From positions 70,466 through 134,465 of the forward strand of contig JBJOMW010000010.1 of the NCBI GenBank assembly GCA_046052145.1: a stretch of 64,000 nucleotides of DNA, in the 5' to 3' direction. This document shows positions 9,195-17,970 of this stretch, piece by piece. A program made the translations under genes and the position numbers. Under the pieces are notes generated by a model. The model saw nothing but the letters and a program-made list of their open reading frames with translations, had not been told where the DNA came from and did no database searches. Origin of the DNA: Falsiroseomonas sp046052145 (lineage in GTDB: Bacteria > Pseudomonadota > Alphaproteobacteria > Acetobacterales > Acetobacteraceae). Position 1 is the first letter of the stretch. Each line of letters opens with the position of its first letter.

Positions 9195-10471
9195 CGGCCA
9201 ATGAGGCGGCGTAGCAGCCCCCCCTCCCTATGGATGCGGGTGCCGCAGACCTCCTGTGTCAGCGGGGCGAGTGCGCGGCGCAATGCGCGGCTATCGCGCA
9301 GCGCCGGACGGCCAAGGTTTGTGGCCTTTGGTACCTCCCGAGGGAGGTCGGGGATTAGCACGTCGGGCTTGCCGCCGAGCGCCTCCTTGATCACCGGCAT
9401 GCTGAGTGCACCCGGACAACCGGCTCGGTTCATCACCATGAGCGTACGGCCAGCGCCGGTCAGCCCCGTGACCAGACGCCTCGCCTGCTCGGCCTCGCGC
9501 AGCGCGACCATATCGGGGCTGAAGACCACGAGCGTCTGCCGGGCAACCGCGAGCGCCTGACGGTCCGCCAGCGAGGGCGGCGTGGGTACGTCCACGACGA
9601 TCAGGTTGAAGCGCTGGCGCAGGATCTCGATAAGCCGCCCGACCGCTTCGGGCGTTGGGCGCGGATCGGCATCGAAGGGCTCGTCGGCCGCGAGCACACG
9701 CAGTCGCTCGCCGACAGGGATGGCGACGCGCTCCAGGAATAAGGAATCCATCATCTGCGGGTTCTCGAGCGCACGGCGTAGTCCTGCGCTTGGCCGCTCG
9801 CCGAGCATCATCGCCGTATGTCCGCCGCGCAGATGCAGATCGAGCAGAGCGACGTGGGTGCGGGAGGTCTCGGCGACCTGCAGCGCCAAGTTTACCGCCA
9901 CCGTGGTCGCGCCGACGCCGCCTCGCGTTCCACAAACGGCGACCACACGACCGCCACGGCTCACTGCCTCCTCAACCTCTTCGCCGGTCAAATGCGGCTT
10001 GACTAAGGAGGCGACCTTGTCGCGCGTGAGTGGCTTGGCGACGTACTCGTCCACACCCATTATGCGCGTAACTTCGCGGTAGAACTCAATGTCGGCGCGG
10101 TCGCCGGTGACGATGACGGTGACATCGGGCGCCACGACCGTTGCCAGCGCCCCGAGCCAGGTGAGTTGATCCGACGTCCCCCCGATATCCACAAAGGCGA
10201 CCCGTGGCGGATCCTCGTGCTCTAGCGCTTTGACGGCGGCCTGAACGCCGCCGTGGCGGATCTGTGGGTTGACGAGGACGCCGGAGAGGCCACCCCGCAG
10301 GGCATCCTCCGTCGCCTGGTCTGCTACGAAGGCGAGGAAGTGAGCACGCTTGGCCTGCCCGTCGAGCCCGGGGCCGGTCGTGCTAACAGGCTCCTCGCGC
10401 GCGGCCTTCGCTTCAGCGATATCCATCACCGCCTCCTTGCCGTCGCCGTACCGTCCGGTGTGAGATTTCAT
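9191..10471 (-). CDS. cpaE: Pilus localisation ATPase TadZ/CpaE
   Basis: A 426-residue protein with an atypical receiver-like N-terminal domain (about 40-150, ending DEYVAKPLT) and a ParA/MinD-like ATPase domain opening VVAVCGTRGGVGATTVAVN, a deviant Walker A in which GATT replaces GKTT. The loss of that lysine is seen in several TadZ/CpaE proteins and suggests altered ATP handling. It positions the Tad machine at a cell site. The start at 10471 overlaps the cpaB stop as ATGA. An internal ATG shortly downstream (MDIAEAKAA) is a less likely start. Confidence 0.88.
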   Translation of the reverse strand: MKSHTGRYGDGKEAVMDIAEAKAAREEPVSTTGPGLDGQAKRAHFLAFVADQATEDALRGGLSGVLVNPQIRHGGVQAAVKALEHEDPPRVAFVDIGGTSDQLTWLGALATVVAPDVTVIVTGDRADIEFYREVTRIMGVDEYVAKPLTRDKVASLVKPHLTGEEVEEAVSRGGRVVAVCGTRGGVGATTVAVNLALQVAETSRTHVALLDLHLRGGHTAMMLGERPSAGLRRALENPQMMDSLFLERVAIPVGERLRVLAADEPFDADPRPTPEAVGRLIEILRQRFNLIVVDVPTPPSLADRQALAVARQTLVVFSPDMVALREAEQARRLVTGLTGAGRTLMVMNRAGCPGALSMPVIKEALGGKPDVLIPDLPREVPKATNLGRPALRDSRALRRALAPLTQEVCGTRIHREGGLLRRLIGR

Positions 10472-11310
10472 CGAAAGACGACCTCGCCCGCGGTGCTTCC
10501 CTGAATCACCCTCATCCGGGGCGCCGCGTTTGGCTCGCTTCGGTTTAGAGCGGGCGAGACATCGGCACCGAACACTGTGGTGGCCGGGCGCGGCTCCTCT
10601 CCCTCCGCCGGCGCGTCGATAGCGCGCAGTGCAAGGGTGAGCCGGCCAAGTCGCTCGGCCAGGGCTAAGCGCTCAGCCTGTTCGGGGGTCACCTCGAGCG
10701 TGACGGTACGCGCGACGCGGCTGCTGGGCGTGCCGGTCGCGGCGGCGCTGACAGGTGCGCCCTGCGTGATCTGCTGGTCGACAGCGATCACGCGCACACC
10801 AGCAAGCACCGTCTCGGCCGCCATGCGGCGGCCGGCCGAGGCCTCCTGCGCGCCGAAGGACTGCGTCAGAATCACGTCCACGAAATCGCCCGGGAAGATA
10901 AGCCCTGCTGCGCCCGTGTTCGCATCAACGCCGATCGCGACGGCACGCAGGCCCGGACGCAGCACGGCGGCGAGGAAGCCGCGGTCGCGGGGTCGCAGCA
11001 CATCGTCGGCCAAGATGACCTCGCCCGCACCGAAGAAGCGCCGCGCCATCGCGCCCTGCAGTTCGGCTCGGCCGTCCTCGGTCGCCAGCACGGCGCCGCG
11101 TGGCACTTCGCCCGGCGCGACTGCGCGCTCCCGCATGTCCTCTTGCTTTAGAAGCGTGCCTGCGGGTGTCGGTGCACGCGCGACGAAGATCCGCACCATG
11201 GTCGGCGCCGCCGCATTCACAGGCTGCGGGTTTAGGGCCTTGTAGGCGATTAGGCCGAGGCCGGACGAGGTAGCGAGGAGGATGAAGGCGACAAGCAGGC
11301 GAAGGGGCAC
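10468..11310 (-). CDS. cpaB: Flp pilus assembly protein CpaB (RcpC)
   Basis: A 280-residue protein with an N-terminal membrane anchor or signal (LLVAFILLATSSGLGLIAY) and a periplasmic SAF domain beginning at VARAPTPAGTLLKQEDM, followed by the RcpC/CpaB region with FPGDFVDVILTQ. It is thought to work with the secretin in the periplasm. The gap to the prepilin peptidase gene upstream is 3 bases and the downstream overlap with cpaE is ATGA, so it sits inside the leftward operon. Confidence 0.88.
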   Translation of the reverse strand: MPLRLLVAFILLATSSGLGLIAYKALNPQPVNAAAPTMVRIFVARAPTPAGTLLKQEDMRERAVAPGEVPRGAVLATEDGRAELQGAMARRFFGAGEVILADDVLRPRDRGFLAAVLRPGLRAVAIGVDANTGAAGLIFPGDFVDVILTQSFGAQEASAGRRMAAETVLAGVRVIAVDQQITQGAPVSAAATGTPSSRVARTVTLEVTPEQAERLALAERLGRLTLALRAIDAPAEGEEPRPATTVFGADVSPALNRSEPNAAPRMRVIQGSTAGEVVFR

Positions 11311-11313
11311 GGG

Positions 11314-11835
11314 TCAGTTCCCTGACGTCTGAAGGATGGTGAGGCTAGCGCCGGCGGCGATGGCTACGCCGTAAGGCAGAGGGCCGCCGCGGCGCATGCG
11401 CCAAGCCTCAACCGAAGCCACGCGCTGCATTGCGCCGCTGGGTGGCCGGGCGGGCAGCACAGGTGCCGCCTGCGGCAAGCGCGGCAGCGCCAGGTAGGGA
11501 AGAGCCAGCAGACCGCCGGCGAGCGCCGTTGTTACAACGAAGTCCCAGGTCGCCAGCGGGGCGAGCCCGGCCGCAACCGCGGAGGCGAGCTTCACATCGC
11601 CGCCGCCGAGCACGCCTCGGGCGTGTAGGATGACCAAGAGCGCGAACAGAATCGTCGCAGTCGCGAGAGACGCCGCAACGGCGCCCCAGCCGAGCGTGGC
11701 GCGGCCTGCGAGGCCAAGCGCGGCGATGGCAAGGCAGGCGATGTCGGGGATCTCGCGCTTGACGATATCGCGCCAGGCGACAAGGGCGAGCAGCGGGACG
11801 GCTGCGATGGCGAGCGTCGCGACAATCATGTGCAT
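11314..11835 (-). CDS. cpaA: Prepilin peptidase CpaA/TadV (A24 family)
   Basis: A small A24 aspartic peptidase of about 173 residues that removes the leader from Flp-type prepilins in the inner membrane. It has several hydrophobic helices, the first catalytic Asp in WRDIVKREIPD, and the conserved GGGDVKL loop with the second Asp. The start is uncertain: ATGs at 11835 and 11829 and an upstream GTG at 11856 are possible, none with a strong ribosome site. It heads the cpaA-cpaB-cpaE-tadA-tadB-tadC operon. Confidence 0.83.
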   Translation of the reverse strand: MHMIVATLAIAAVPLLALVAWRDIVKREIPDIACLAIAALGLAGRATLGWGAVAASLATATILFALLVILHARGVLGGGDVKLASAVAAGLAPLATWDFVVTTALAGGLLALPYLALPRLPQAAPVLPARPPSGAMQRVASVEAWRMRRGGPLPYGVAIAAGASLTILQTSGN

Positions 11836-11969
11836 TCTGCCGAGCCACACGCGCACTCACAGGCGATGCGCCCACCGGCTCCGAGCCCTGCGCGCGGGCC
11901 AGATGGCTGCGTCGCGTGGGAGGTGCTGCGTGACATGAAGGGCCTAATCGATCGGGGCATGGAGAGCGG

Positions 11970-11998
11970 GCAGGCCGGCATGTTCCGGTCCGGCCTGC
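11970..11998 (-). terminator. Hairpin after the flp pilin gene
   Basis: Perfect 9-bp inverted repeat (11970-11978 with 11990-11998, 11-base loop), 14 bases past the flp stop. There is no T run, as is common in GC-rich genomes. It may partly terminate flp transcription and so let pilin mRNA exceed the downstream assembly genes. Confidence 0.5.
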
Positions 11999-12011
11999 CG
12001 CGCCTGTACAA

Positions 12012-12197
12012 TCAGCCTCGTAGCGCGCCCGCGATGTTGCCGAAGGCAGCCTCGAGGCCATCGCCCGTCTGTGTGATGGCGGTGACGGCGCCGACGATGA
12101 TCAGGGCCCCGATGACGGCGTACTCGACGGCCGTCACCCCCTTCTGATCGCCCACGGCGCGACGCATCGAGGAGATGATCGATACGATATGACGCAT
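12012..12197 (-). CDS. flp: Flp family type IVb pilin
   Basis: A 61-residue prepilin. A short positively charged leader (MRHIVSIISSMRRAVGDQKG) is followed by the cleavage and helix motif GVTAVEYAVIGALIIVG, with Glu and Tyr in the standard Flp positions. Cleavage by the A24 peptidase after Gly would leave a mature pilin of about 41 residues. The ATG at 12197 has AGGAAG 7 bases upstream. It is the first gene left of the AT-rich control region and has its own downstream hairpin. Confidence 0.92.
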   Translation of the reverse strand: MRHIVSIISSMRRAVGDQKGVTAVEYAVIGALIIVGAVTAITQTGDGLEAAFGNIAGALRG

Positions 12198-12464
12198 GTA
12201 TCTGCTTCCTATCTCAGCTGTGATCCAATTTGACAATCAACCCACACGGACAATTGATCGCCAAAGGGCAAAACGACCCCAAAAGCCGCAAGCCCGAGCA
12301 TAATAATAATTAGATCATATCCATTCGTCCTATGAACATTTCTGGAATAACATTATGTTGATTTATTGATCAAATAATTGAGCATTTTTTTGATGACGAA
12401 ATTGTGAAAATATTCGCCCATTCACGCATTATAGTTTCTGATTTAGAACCGAACTGGTCGTTTC
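12198..12464. promoter_or_regulatory. AT-rich divergent control region of the Tad locus
   Basis: This stretch separates flp (leftward) from the TadG-like gene (rightward). From about 12295 to 12450 it is strikingly AT-rich, with runs such as ATAATAATAATTAGATCAT and a T7 run near 12385, in an otherwise very GC-rich window. Such an island suits divergent promoters and binding by a nucleoid silencer or MucR-like regulator (inference). I could not fix -35/-10 boxes with confidence. Confidence 0.5.
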
Positions 12465-13877
12465 ATGCCGTCCAAAACGGGCGGATTTCTCGTCTCAACC
12501 ACACACAGCTCGGACACTCTTCGCAAGATTATGGGTCATAATCACTCTTTCTGTGCTTGGCCGCGGGATCGGCGCGGCGCGACGGTCGCCCTTTTCGGCG
12601 TCACGGCCGGCATCGCGCTTGGCTTCGTCGGGCTCGCGACGGAGGGGGGCAGTTGGTACCTCACCCGCCGCGATGCGCAGAATGCCGCCGACTTCGCGGC
12701 TCATGTCGGCGCGATGCGTCTGAACTACACGGCCGACGCGCTGGGCTACGCGGTCGCAAGCCAGCGCGCGAACGCCGTTGCTGCGGCACGCGACACCGCC
12801 ACAGGCAACGGCTTTACCCATGCGCAGTCCGCGACGCGTGTCATCGTCAACATTCCACCCACGACTGGGTCGCAAGTCGGTAACGCCCGCGCAGTGGAGG
12901 TGATCGTCGAACGCGACCGCGCGCGGCTGATATCGCGCATCTTCGTCGCGAACGGCTTGCAGCAGATCGGCGCGCGCGCCGTCGCAACGGTACAAAACGA
13001 CGGCCCGGCCTGTCTGGTTGGCGGTGTCGGTACACCTCTCCCCAGCATCGGCGTGAGCGCCTCGGGGAGCACCAATGTGCAGATGCCGAACTGCGCCGCC
13101 GTGTCGAACGCGATCACCAGCGAGGCGATACGCGTAGGCAACGCCGCCACACTGGACGCGCTCGCGCTGGTCTCCTCTGGCGGATGCACTGGCTGCGAGG
13201 GCAACGTCACGACCAATGCGCTGCCCGCTACAAACCCCTTTGCAGCCCTCGACAGGAAGACGCTGCCGGCCTTCACCAACGCGCGCTGCTTCAGTGGCTC
13301 TATCCCGAGGAACGGGACCGTCAACAGCAGCATAACCATCAACCCGCCGCCTGCGGGACAGGCGATCTGCGCGCTCGACATCAGGGGCGCGAACACGATC
13401 GTGACGTTAACGCCCGGCGTTTACCACTTCTACGATGCAGCCTTCAACGTGACGAGTGGCACCGTGCGTTGCCCGGCCTGCCGGCCGGGCAACGGCATCA
13501 CTATGGTTTTCACGGGCGACAACGCGCGCGGGCCGCAGATTAGTGCCAACGCAACCGTGACCTTAGTCGGCGGCAGCGCGTCTGACCCCGACTACGCTGG
13601 CATCTTGTTCTTCCGCGATCCACGTGCGCGCACCGGCAACCAGGGGAACCCGCCGGCGCAAATCAACGGCGGCACCGCGACATCGTTGACGGGCGGCATG
13701 TACTTCCCAAACGCCAATGTTCGCTACAGCGGCTTCAGCGGCAACAGCCTCTGTTCCGTACTAGTCGGCGGCACCGTCGCCATGACAGGCGACAGCGGGC
13801 TGAGCACGATGGGTTGCGAGGGCCTAGGGCTCGGCGGGATCGTGCCGCAGACCCGCGTCGTGCGTCTGGTCGAGTAG
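12465..13877 (+). CDS. TadG-like pilus-associated protein
   Basis: A protein of about 470 residues. After a charged N terminus comes RRGATVALFGVTAGIALGFVGLATEG, then a segment typical of the TadG N-terminal domain (WYLTRRDAQNAADFAAHVGA). The membrane helix anchors it and the rest is outside the cytosol. The C-terminal 300 residues hold several cysteines (GGCTGCEG, RCPACRPGNG) and repeating short beta-like strands instead of a clear von Willebrand A domain. An ATG at 12531 (MGHNHSFCAW) is an equally good start; neither has a strong ribosome site. It opens the rightward operon with two TadE-like genes. Confidence 0.75.
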   Translation: MPSKTGGFLVSTTHSSDTLRKIMGHNHSFCAWPRDRRGATVALFGVTAGIALGFVGLATEGGSWYLTRRDAQNAADFAAHVGAMRLNYTADALGYAVASQRANAVAAARDTATGNGFTHAQSATRVIVNIPPTTGSQVGNARAVEVIVERDRARLISRIFVANGLQQIGARAVATVQNDGPACLVGGVGTPLPSIGVSASGSTNVQMPNCAAVSNAITSEAIRVGNAATLDALALVSSGGCTGCEGNVTTNALPATNPFAALDRKTLPAFTNARCFSGSIPRNGTVNSSITINPPPAGQAICALDIRGANTIVTLTPGVYHFYDAAFNVTSGTVRCPACRPGNGITMVFTGDNARGPQISANATVTLVGGSASDPDYAGILFFRDPRARTGNQGNPPAQINGGTATSLTGGMYFPNANVRYSGFSGNSLCSVLVGGTVAMTGDSGLSTMGCEGLGLGGIVPQTRVVRLVE

Positions 13878-13881
13878 CCAC

Positions 13882-14358
13882 ATGCGCGCACCCCTCGTCT
13901 GCGCCTATCGGCGCATGTCTCTCCTCCGGGCCAACAGCCGCGGGATCGCGGCGGTGGAGTTTGCGTTCCTCGCACCCGTCGTGCTGCTACTGCTGGCCGG
14001 GGCGACGGATCTCGGCCGTGCGGTCGACTCCTCGATCCGGCTCGAGAACGCGGCGCGTGCGGGCGCACAGTTCGCGCTGCGCGCTCCCAACGACACGGCC
14101 GGCATCCGTGCGGCCGCAGAAGCTGGCGCCGGGCCCGGCGCGACCGTCACGGTCACCCGCCCACCATGCCAATGCCCGACCGCGGCAGGCGCCAACGGCG
14201 CTGTAGTCGCCTGCAACGCCAACTGCACGACGGGCATGGCGAGCTACGTGAGGATCAGCATCACCCAACCATTCGTACCTTTGTTCCCGACCAGCGCGCT
14301 TATACCCTTCGACGCCATCGGTGCGACGAATGCGAATGTCTTGGCGCGCCTGTCGTAA
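13882..14358 (+). CDS. tadE: TadE-like minor pseudopilin
   Basis: A 158-residue TadE-family protein with a short leader, then RGIAAVEFAFLAPVVLLLLAG. The Glu after the AAV motif and the long hydrophobic helix are typical of pseudopilins processed by the A24 peptidase. The C-terminal part is extracytoplasmic and has four cysteines (two in PPCQCP, two in CNANC). It starts 4 bases after the TadG-like stop and overlaps the next TadE-like gene, so the three are co-translated. Confidence 0.85.
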   Translation: MRAPLVCAYRRMSLLRANSRGIAAVEFAFLAPVVLLLLAGATDLGRAVDSSIRLENAARAGAQFALRAPNDTAGIRAAAEAGAGPGATVTVTRPPCQCPTAAGANGAVVACNANCTTGMASYVRISITQPFVPLFPTSALIPFDAIGATNANVLARLS

Positions 14359-14767
14359 TCGGCTCGCCGCGCTCCGGCACGACTGCCGCGGCGTCGCCGC
14401 GGTGGAGTTCGCTGTCATTGGGCTGCTGGCGATCAGCCTGCTGCTGACCGCAATCGAGGTGGCCCGCTACAACATAGTCGTCCAGTCGTTGCGCAACCTC
14501 GCCGCCGAGGCGGCGCGCGGCGCGCTGGTCAGCGTGAACCGCTCGCTTGGGACGGGCGATTGCGAGGCGGCCACAGTGAACCAGGCCTCGCTGCTGCAGC
14601 AGGTACCAGTGCTGCGGGCTGGCCGCCTCGAACTCCAGGTCGAGAGCACCTGCCCCGAACCCAACGGCACCGGCCTCGTGACCGTCCGCGCCACCTACGA
14701 CTTTACCTTCGTCGTGGGTTGGCTGCCGTCGGCTCGGATCGTCGAGACCGCAAGCCTCGTCATCTGA
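14321..14767 (+). CDS. tadF: Second TadE/TadF-like pseudopilin
   Basis: A 148-residue protein with leader and helix CRGVAAVEFAVIGLLAISLLL, the same pseudopilin signature as its neighbour. Its start overlaps the previous gene by up to 38 bases; an ATG at 14330 is an alternative. It probably fills the TadF position next to TadE. I cannot tell TadE from TadF by sequence alone, so the symbol is positional. Confidence 0.78.
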   Translation: MRRMRMSWRACRNRLAALRHDCRGVAAVEFAVIGLLAISLLLTAIEVARYNIVVQSLRNLAAEAARGALVSVNRSLGTGDCEAATVNQASLLQQVPVLRAGRLELQVESTCPEPNGTGLVTVRATYDFTFVVGWLPSARIVETASLVI

Positions 14768-14866
14768 CATGCGCCGCATCGCAAGCAACAGCCTCGTCGC
14801 GCCGACGGAACTTGCGGCACCGCAATGTCCCGGCGCGAGAACGCAGAGGCGCATCCGTTTCCCCAA

Positions 14867-14873
14867 AAGGAGG
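14867..14873 (+). promoter_or_regulatory. Strong ribosome-binding site setting a GTG start for the secretin
   Basis: AAGGAGG lies 6 bases before GTG 14880 and is in the right place only for that codon. It argues against the upstream in-frame start at 14769, which abuts the previous stop and encodes a non-conserved extension. Confidence 0.75.
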
Positions 14874-14879
14874 TCACAC

Positions 14880-16403
14880 GTGCCAGCAGGACTCCTCCCT
14901 CAGCTCAGCGGCACGCCTGACGCATGCGGCATGGCTGCGCGCGGACCCGAGCGGGCGGCCATGCGCGGGGCAGGCGGGCTGCTTGCGGCCTTGCTCTGGC
15001 TCACGCCCGCCCAGGCGCAGGCGCAGCCCGCGCCGGGTCAGCCAGTTCCGGGCCAAGCCACGGCGCAGGCGGCCCCGCAGGCGATCACGCTCGACGCCGG
15101 CACTGGGCGCCTTATCCAATTGCCTCGCCCGGCCGCGGCCGTGCTCGCCGCCGAGCCGCGCATCGCGCGCGTGCAGCCCGTCTCGCCCACCAGCCTCTTC
15201 GTGATGGGAGCAGAGGCCGGGCGCACCACGATCATCGCCACCAACGAGGATGGCGTCCCGGTCGCATTCTACGAGGTGACGGTGCAGCCCGGACGCAGCG
15301 CGCCTACGGGGCAGATCGCCACTGGCGTGCCGCGCGGCGCGCTGCCGCCCGCAGGCCCGGTGCAGGCCGCGATCCGCAGCGTGCTGCGCGGCGCCGGCGA
15401 CGTGCGGGTGGCCAGCGCCGGCCAAGGCTATGTGCTGACCGGCACCGTCCCGACCGCACAGGACGCCTACCGCGCCGAGGCGGTTGCCCGCAGCTTCGCG
15501 GGCGAGGACCGTCAGGTGCTGAACGAGATCGCTGTCCTCTCCTCGATCCAGGTCAATCTGCGCGTCCGCGTCGCCGAGGTCTCGCGCGAGGTAACGCGGG
15601 AGATCGGCTTCAACTGGGCGGCCTTCGCGAATAGCGGGCAGTGGGTGCTCGGCTTCCAGTCCTTCCTGCCAATCGGGAGCGCCCTGGCCCAGCCGAGTAC
15701 AGCCTCGATCCGCTACCGCTCCAGCGTCTTCGACATCAACGCACTAATCGACTCCCTGGCGCAGGACCGCATCATCTCGGTCCTTGCCGAGCCGAACCTG
15801 ACGGCCCAGTCGGGCGAGACCGCGAGCTTCCTCGCCGGTGGTGAGTTTCCGATTCCGGTCGCCACCACCCAGACCGGCCAAATCTCGATCGAGTTTAAGC
15901 AGTTCGGCGTCAGTCTGGCCTTCGTCCCGACGGTGCTCGGGCCCGACCGACTGAACCTGCGTGTCCGTCCGGAGGTGAGCGAGCTGTCGCAGAATGGCGC
16001 GATCGAGGTGCCAATCGGGCTCGGCGGGACGGTGCGCATTCCGGCCATCACCGTCCGCCGCGCGGAGACGACGGTGGAACTCGGCAGCGGGCAGAGCTTC
16101 GCGATTGCGGGGCTGCTGCAGCGCGCGACCGACCAGACCGAGCAGGGCACGATAGGCCTGCAGGACCTGCCGGTGCTCGGTGCGCTGTTCCGCTCAGACC
16201 GGTTCCGCCGAGCAGAGACGGAGCTGGTGATCATCGTCACCCCCTACATCGTCCGCCCGGTCTCAGAGCCCGCGCGCCTCGCGGCTCCGACCGACACCTT
16301 CCGTCCAGCGACAGACCTCGAGCGCATCATCGAACGCCGCCAGCTCGGCCGCGTACGGCCCGGCGCCAGCCGTACTCTTGATGCCGGCTTCATCGTGGAG
16401 TGA
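14880..16403 (+). CDS. cpaC: Outer-membrane secretin CpaC/RcpA of the Tad pilus
   Basis: A 507-residue secretin with a long signal region (hydrophobic GGLLAALLWLTPAQAQA near residues 38-54), an N-terminal pilus-secretion domain (TLDAGTGRLIQLPRPAAAV), a BON-like middle domain and the C-terminal secretin beta domain (VLAEPNLTAQSGETASFLAGG, VPIGLGGTVRIPAITVRRAET, ending TELVIIVTPYIVRPV). It forms the outer-membrane channel for the Flp fibre. The GTG start at 14880 is set by the AAGGAGG site. The CpaD-like gene follows after 5 bases. Confidence 0.92.
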   Translation: MPAGLLPQLSGTPDACGMAARGPERAAMRGAGGLLAALLWLTPAQAQAQPAPGQPVPGQATAQAAPQAITLDAGTGRLIQLPRPAAAVLAAEPRIARVQPVSPTSLFVMGAEAGRTTIIATNEDGVPVAFYEVTVQPGRSAPTGQIATGVPRGALPPAGPVQAAIRSVLRGAGDVRVASAGQGYVLTGTVPTAQDAYRAEAVARSFAGEDRQVLNEIAVLSSIQVNLRVRVAEVSREVTREIGFNWAAFANSGQWVLGFQSFLPIGSALAQPSTASIRYRSSVFDINALIDSLAQDRIISVLAEPNLTAQSGETASFLAGGEFPIPVATTQTGQISIEFKQFGVSLAFVPTVLGPDRLNLRVRPEVSELSQNGAIEVPIGLGGTVRIPAITVRRAETTVELGSGQSFAIAGLLQRATDQTEQGTIGLQDLPVLGALFRSDRFRRAETELVIIVTPYIVRPVSEPARLAAPTDTFRPATDLERIIERRQLGRVRPGASRTLDAGFIVE

Positions 16404-16408
16404 CCCAC

Positions 16409-16696
16409 ATGACACGCAACACCCGGCGGTCGCTGGCCGCCCTTCTTGTCGCCGGCCCGCTCGTTGGGGCCTGCGACGTGGACCCCTATGCGCGCCAGGG
16501 CACCTGGCAGCCGATGGGCAGCAACCGGGCAAACCTGGAGGCCATGGTGGCCGAGCCCGCCCATCTGCGCCAAGGCGCCGCCGCCGCCGCGGACACGGCG
16601 CTCGTCGCGGCGCCGGCCATCCAGCGGCTTCAGGCAGGTGAGCGGCAGCCCCTGCTGCCGCCCGGCAGCTCCGCCCCCCGGGGTGTGACGCAATGA
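16409..16696 (+). CDS. Short CpaD-like lipoprotein
   Basis: A 95-residue protein with a lipoprotein signal ending GPLVGAC (Cys about 24). The mature part has NLEAMVAEPAHLRQG, which matches the C-terminal end of CpaD proteins (NLAAMV-P-DL). Usual CpaD is more than twice this length, so this looks like a reduced form holding only the signal and the C-terminal motif. Its place between cpaC and tadD is where cpaD sits in other Tad loci. The stop overlaps the tadD start as ATGA. Confidence 0.65.
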   Translation: MTRNTRRSLAALLVAGPLVGACDVDPYARQGTWQPMGSNRANLEAMVAEPAHLRQGAAAAADTALVAAPAIQRLQAGERQPLLPPGSSAPRGVTQ

Positions 16697-17526
16697 GCCG
16701 GCGTGAGGCGCGGCGCGCCGGCCCGGGCGCGGCGAGCCGGACGCTTCTGCTGCTGCTGCCGCTCACGCTGGCGGCGTGCGAGGCCGGGCGGCGGGATGCC
16801 GCACAGGCCGGCCTGCCTGATGCACGGCTCCGCGTCGCCGAGGCGGCGGAGGCCGCAGGTCGGCCCGAGGCTGCGCTACCGCTCTATGCCGCGGTCGCGC
16901 AGGCGCGCCCGGACGACCGGACAGTCCAGGCTCGTTATGCCCGGGCGCTGGCGCGCAGCGGCAGCATCGAGCAGGCGGATCTCGTCCTCGCCCGGGCCTT
17001 CGCGCGATTCCCGCGGGACCCCGTGCTGCTCGGCGCCCGCGGCGCGGTGCGCCTCGCCGCAGGCCAGCCGGAGGAGGCGCTGGCCGACTACGAGGCTGTG
17101 CTGATGGCCAACCGTTCGGACATCAGCGCGCTGAACGGGCGCGGCGTGGCGCTTGACCTGATCGGTCGACGGGCAGAGGCACAGGCAAGCTACGCCAACG
17201 CACGGCGCCTTGCGCCCGGCGACCAGCGCGTCGCCAACAATCTCGCCATGTCCTTCCTGCTGGATGGCCGCGCGGCAGAAGCGGCGGCGATGCTGAGGGG
17301 CTTCGCGCGGCGTCCGGACGCGCCGCCCCGCCTAGTCACCACCTATGCGCTCGCGCTGGCCGCCACGGGCGAGATGGCGGCGGCGCGCCAGTTGCTGAGC
17401 GACGCCGTGCCCTCGGAGGCGCTGTCGGAGTTGCTGCACGACCTGCGCGCAATCGAATCGCTGGGCACCACCGGGCCGCTCCACGCCGAGGCTGGCGTCT
17501 TCGCCACGCAGGCGGCGACGCGCTAA
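16693..17526 (+). CDS. tadD: TadD-like TPR lipoprotein
   Basis: A 277-residue protein with a lipoprotein signal (LLLLLPLTLAAC, Cys about 29) and four or more tetratricopeptide-like repeats, for example RPEAALPLYAAVAQARPDD and QPEEALADYEAVLMANRSD. TadD acts as a pilotin-like factor in secretin assembly. ATGA coupling with the CpaD-like gene places it as last gene of the rightward Tad operon. The C-terminal 50 residues lie outside the repeats. Confidence 0.85.
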   Translation: MSRREARRAGPGAASRTLLLLLPLTLAACEAGRRDAAQAGLPDARLRVAEAAEAAGRPEAALPLYAAVAQARPDDRTVQARYARALARSGSIEQADLVLARAFARFPRDPVLLGARGAVRLAAGQPEEALADYEAVLMANRSDISALNGRGVALDLIGRRAEAQASYANARRLAPGDQRVANNLAMSFLLDGRAAEAAAMLRGFARRPDAPPRLVTTYALALAATGEMAAARQLLSDAVPSEALSELLHDLRAIESLGTTGPLHAEAGVFATQAATR

Positions 17527-17970
17527 GGTGGTTATGTCCATCTTCCATGCACCATCGTCCGGCAAGGCGATACCGACGGGCAATGGCGGTTCGAGTGAAC
17601 CATCCTCCCCCGCCTCAGCGCGCGCCTTGCAGCCCGACGCGTTGTGGGCGTTGTCCGGTCCCCACAGACTGGCCTGCTCTCGCGCCGCGATGGCGCCGAA
17701 TGGCAGCGTGCGCCTGCCGGTCAATGTCCCAGTGAGCACGCACATCGGCACAGGACGTTTCGTGTCGGAGCTGGCCTGCGTGGGCCGGGTTCGCCTCGCC
17801 TTCGCCGGCGGGGATGCTGCCGGCGTGTTGGACGCAGCCGCCGGAAACCGGGCGCCGCTGCCCGTCAGGCGTCCATTTCTCGGACAGGCACTGAGATAAC
17901 AACCTTGTGACCCTGAAGAGGATCAATCGGCACTAGAAGAACGAATCTCGCGGTTGCTTGAGGCTTACTG
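17527..17970. other. Gene-poor stretch after tadD
   Basis: An open frame covers much of this stretch, but its composition is non-conserved-looking and I recognise no domain, start site or ribosome site. I see no convincing gene, repeat or RNA. The last 70 bases become AT-richer and probably hold the promoter of the kinase at 17971. Confidence 0.4.

Noticed and set aside
17528..17899. 123-codon frame between tadD and the hybrid kinase
   Set aside because: No family resemblance, no ribosome site and low-complexity composition; treated as non-coding.
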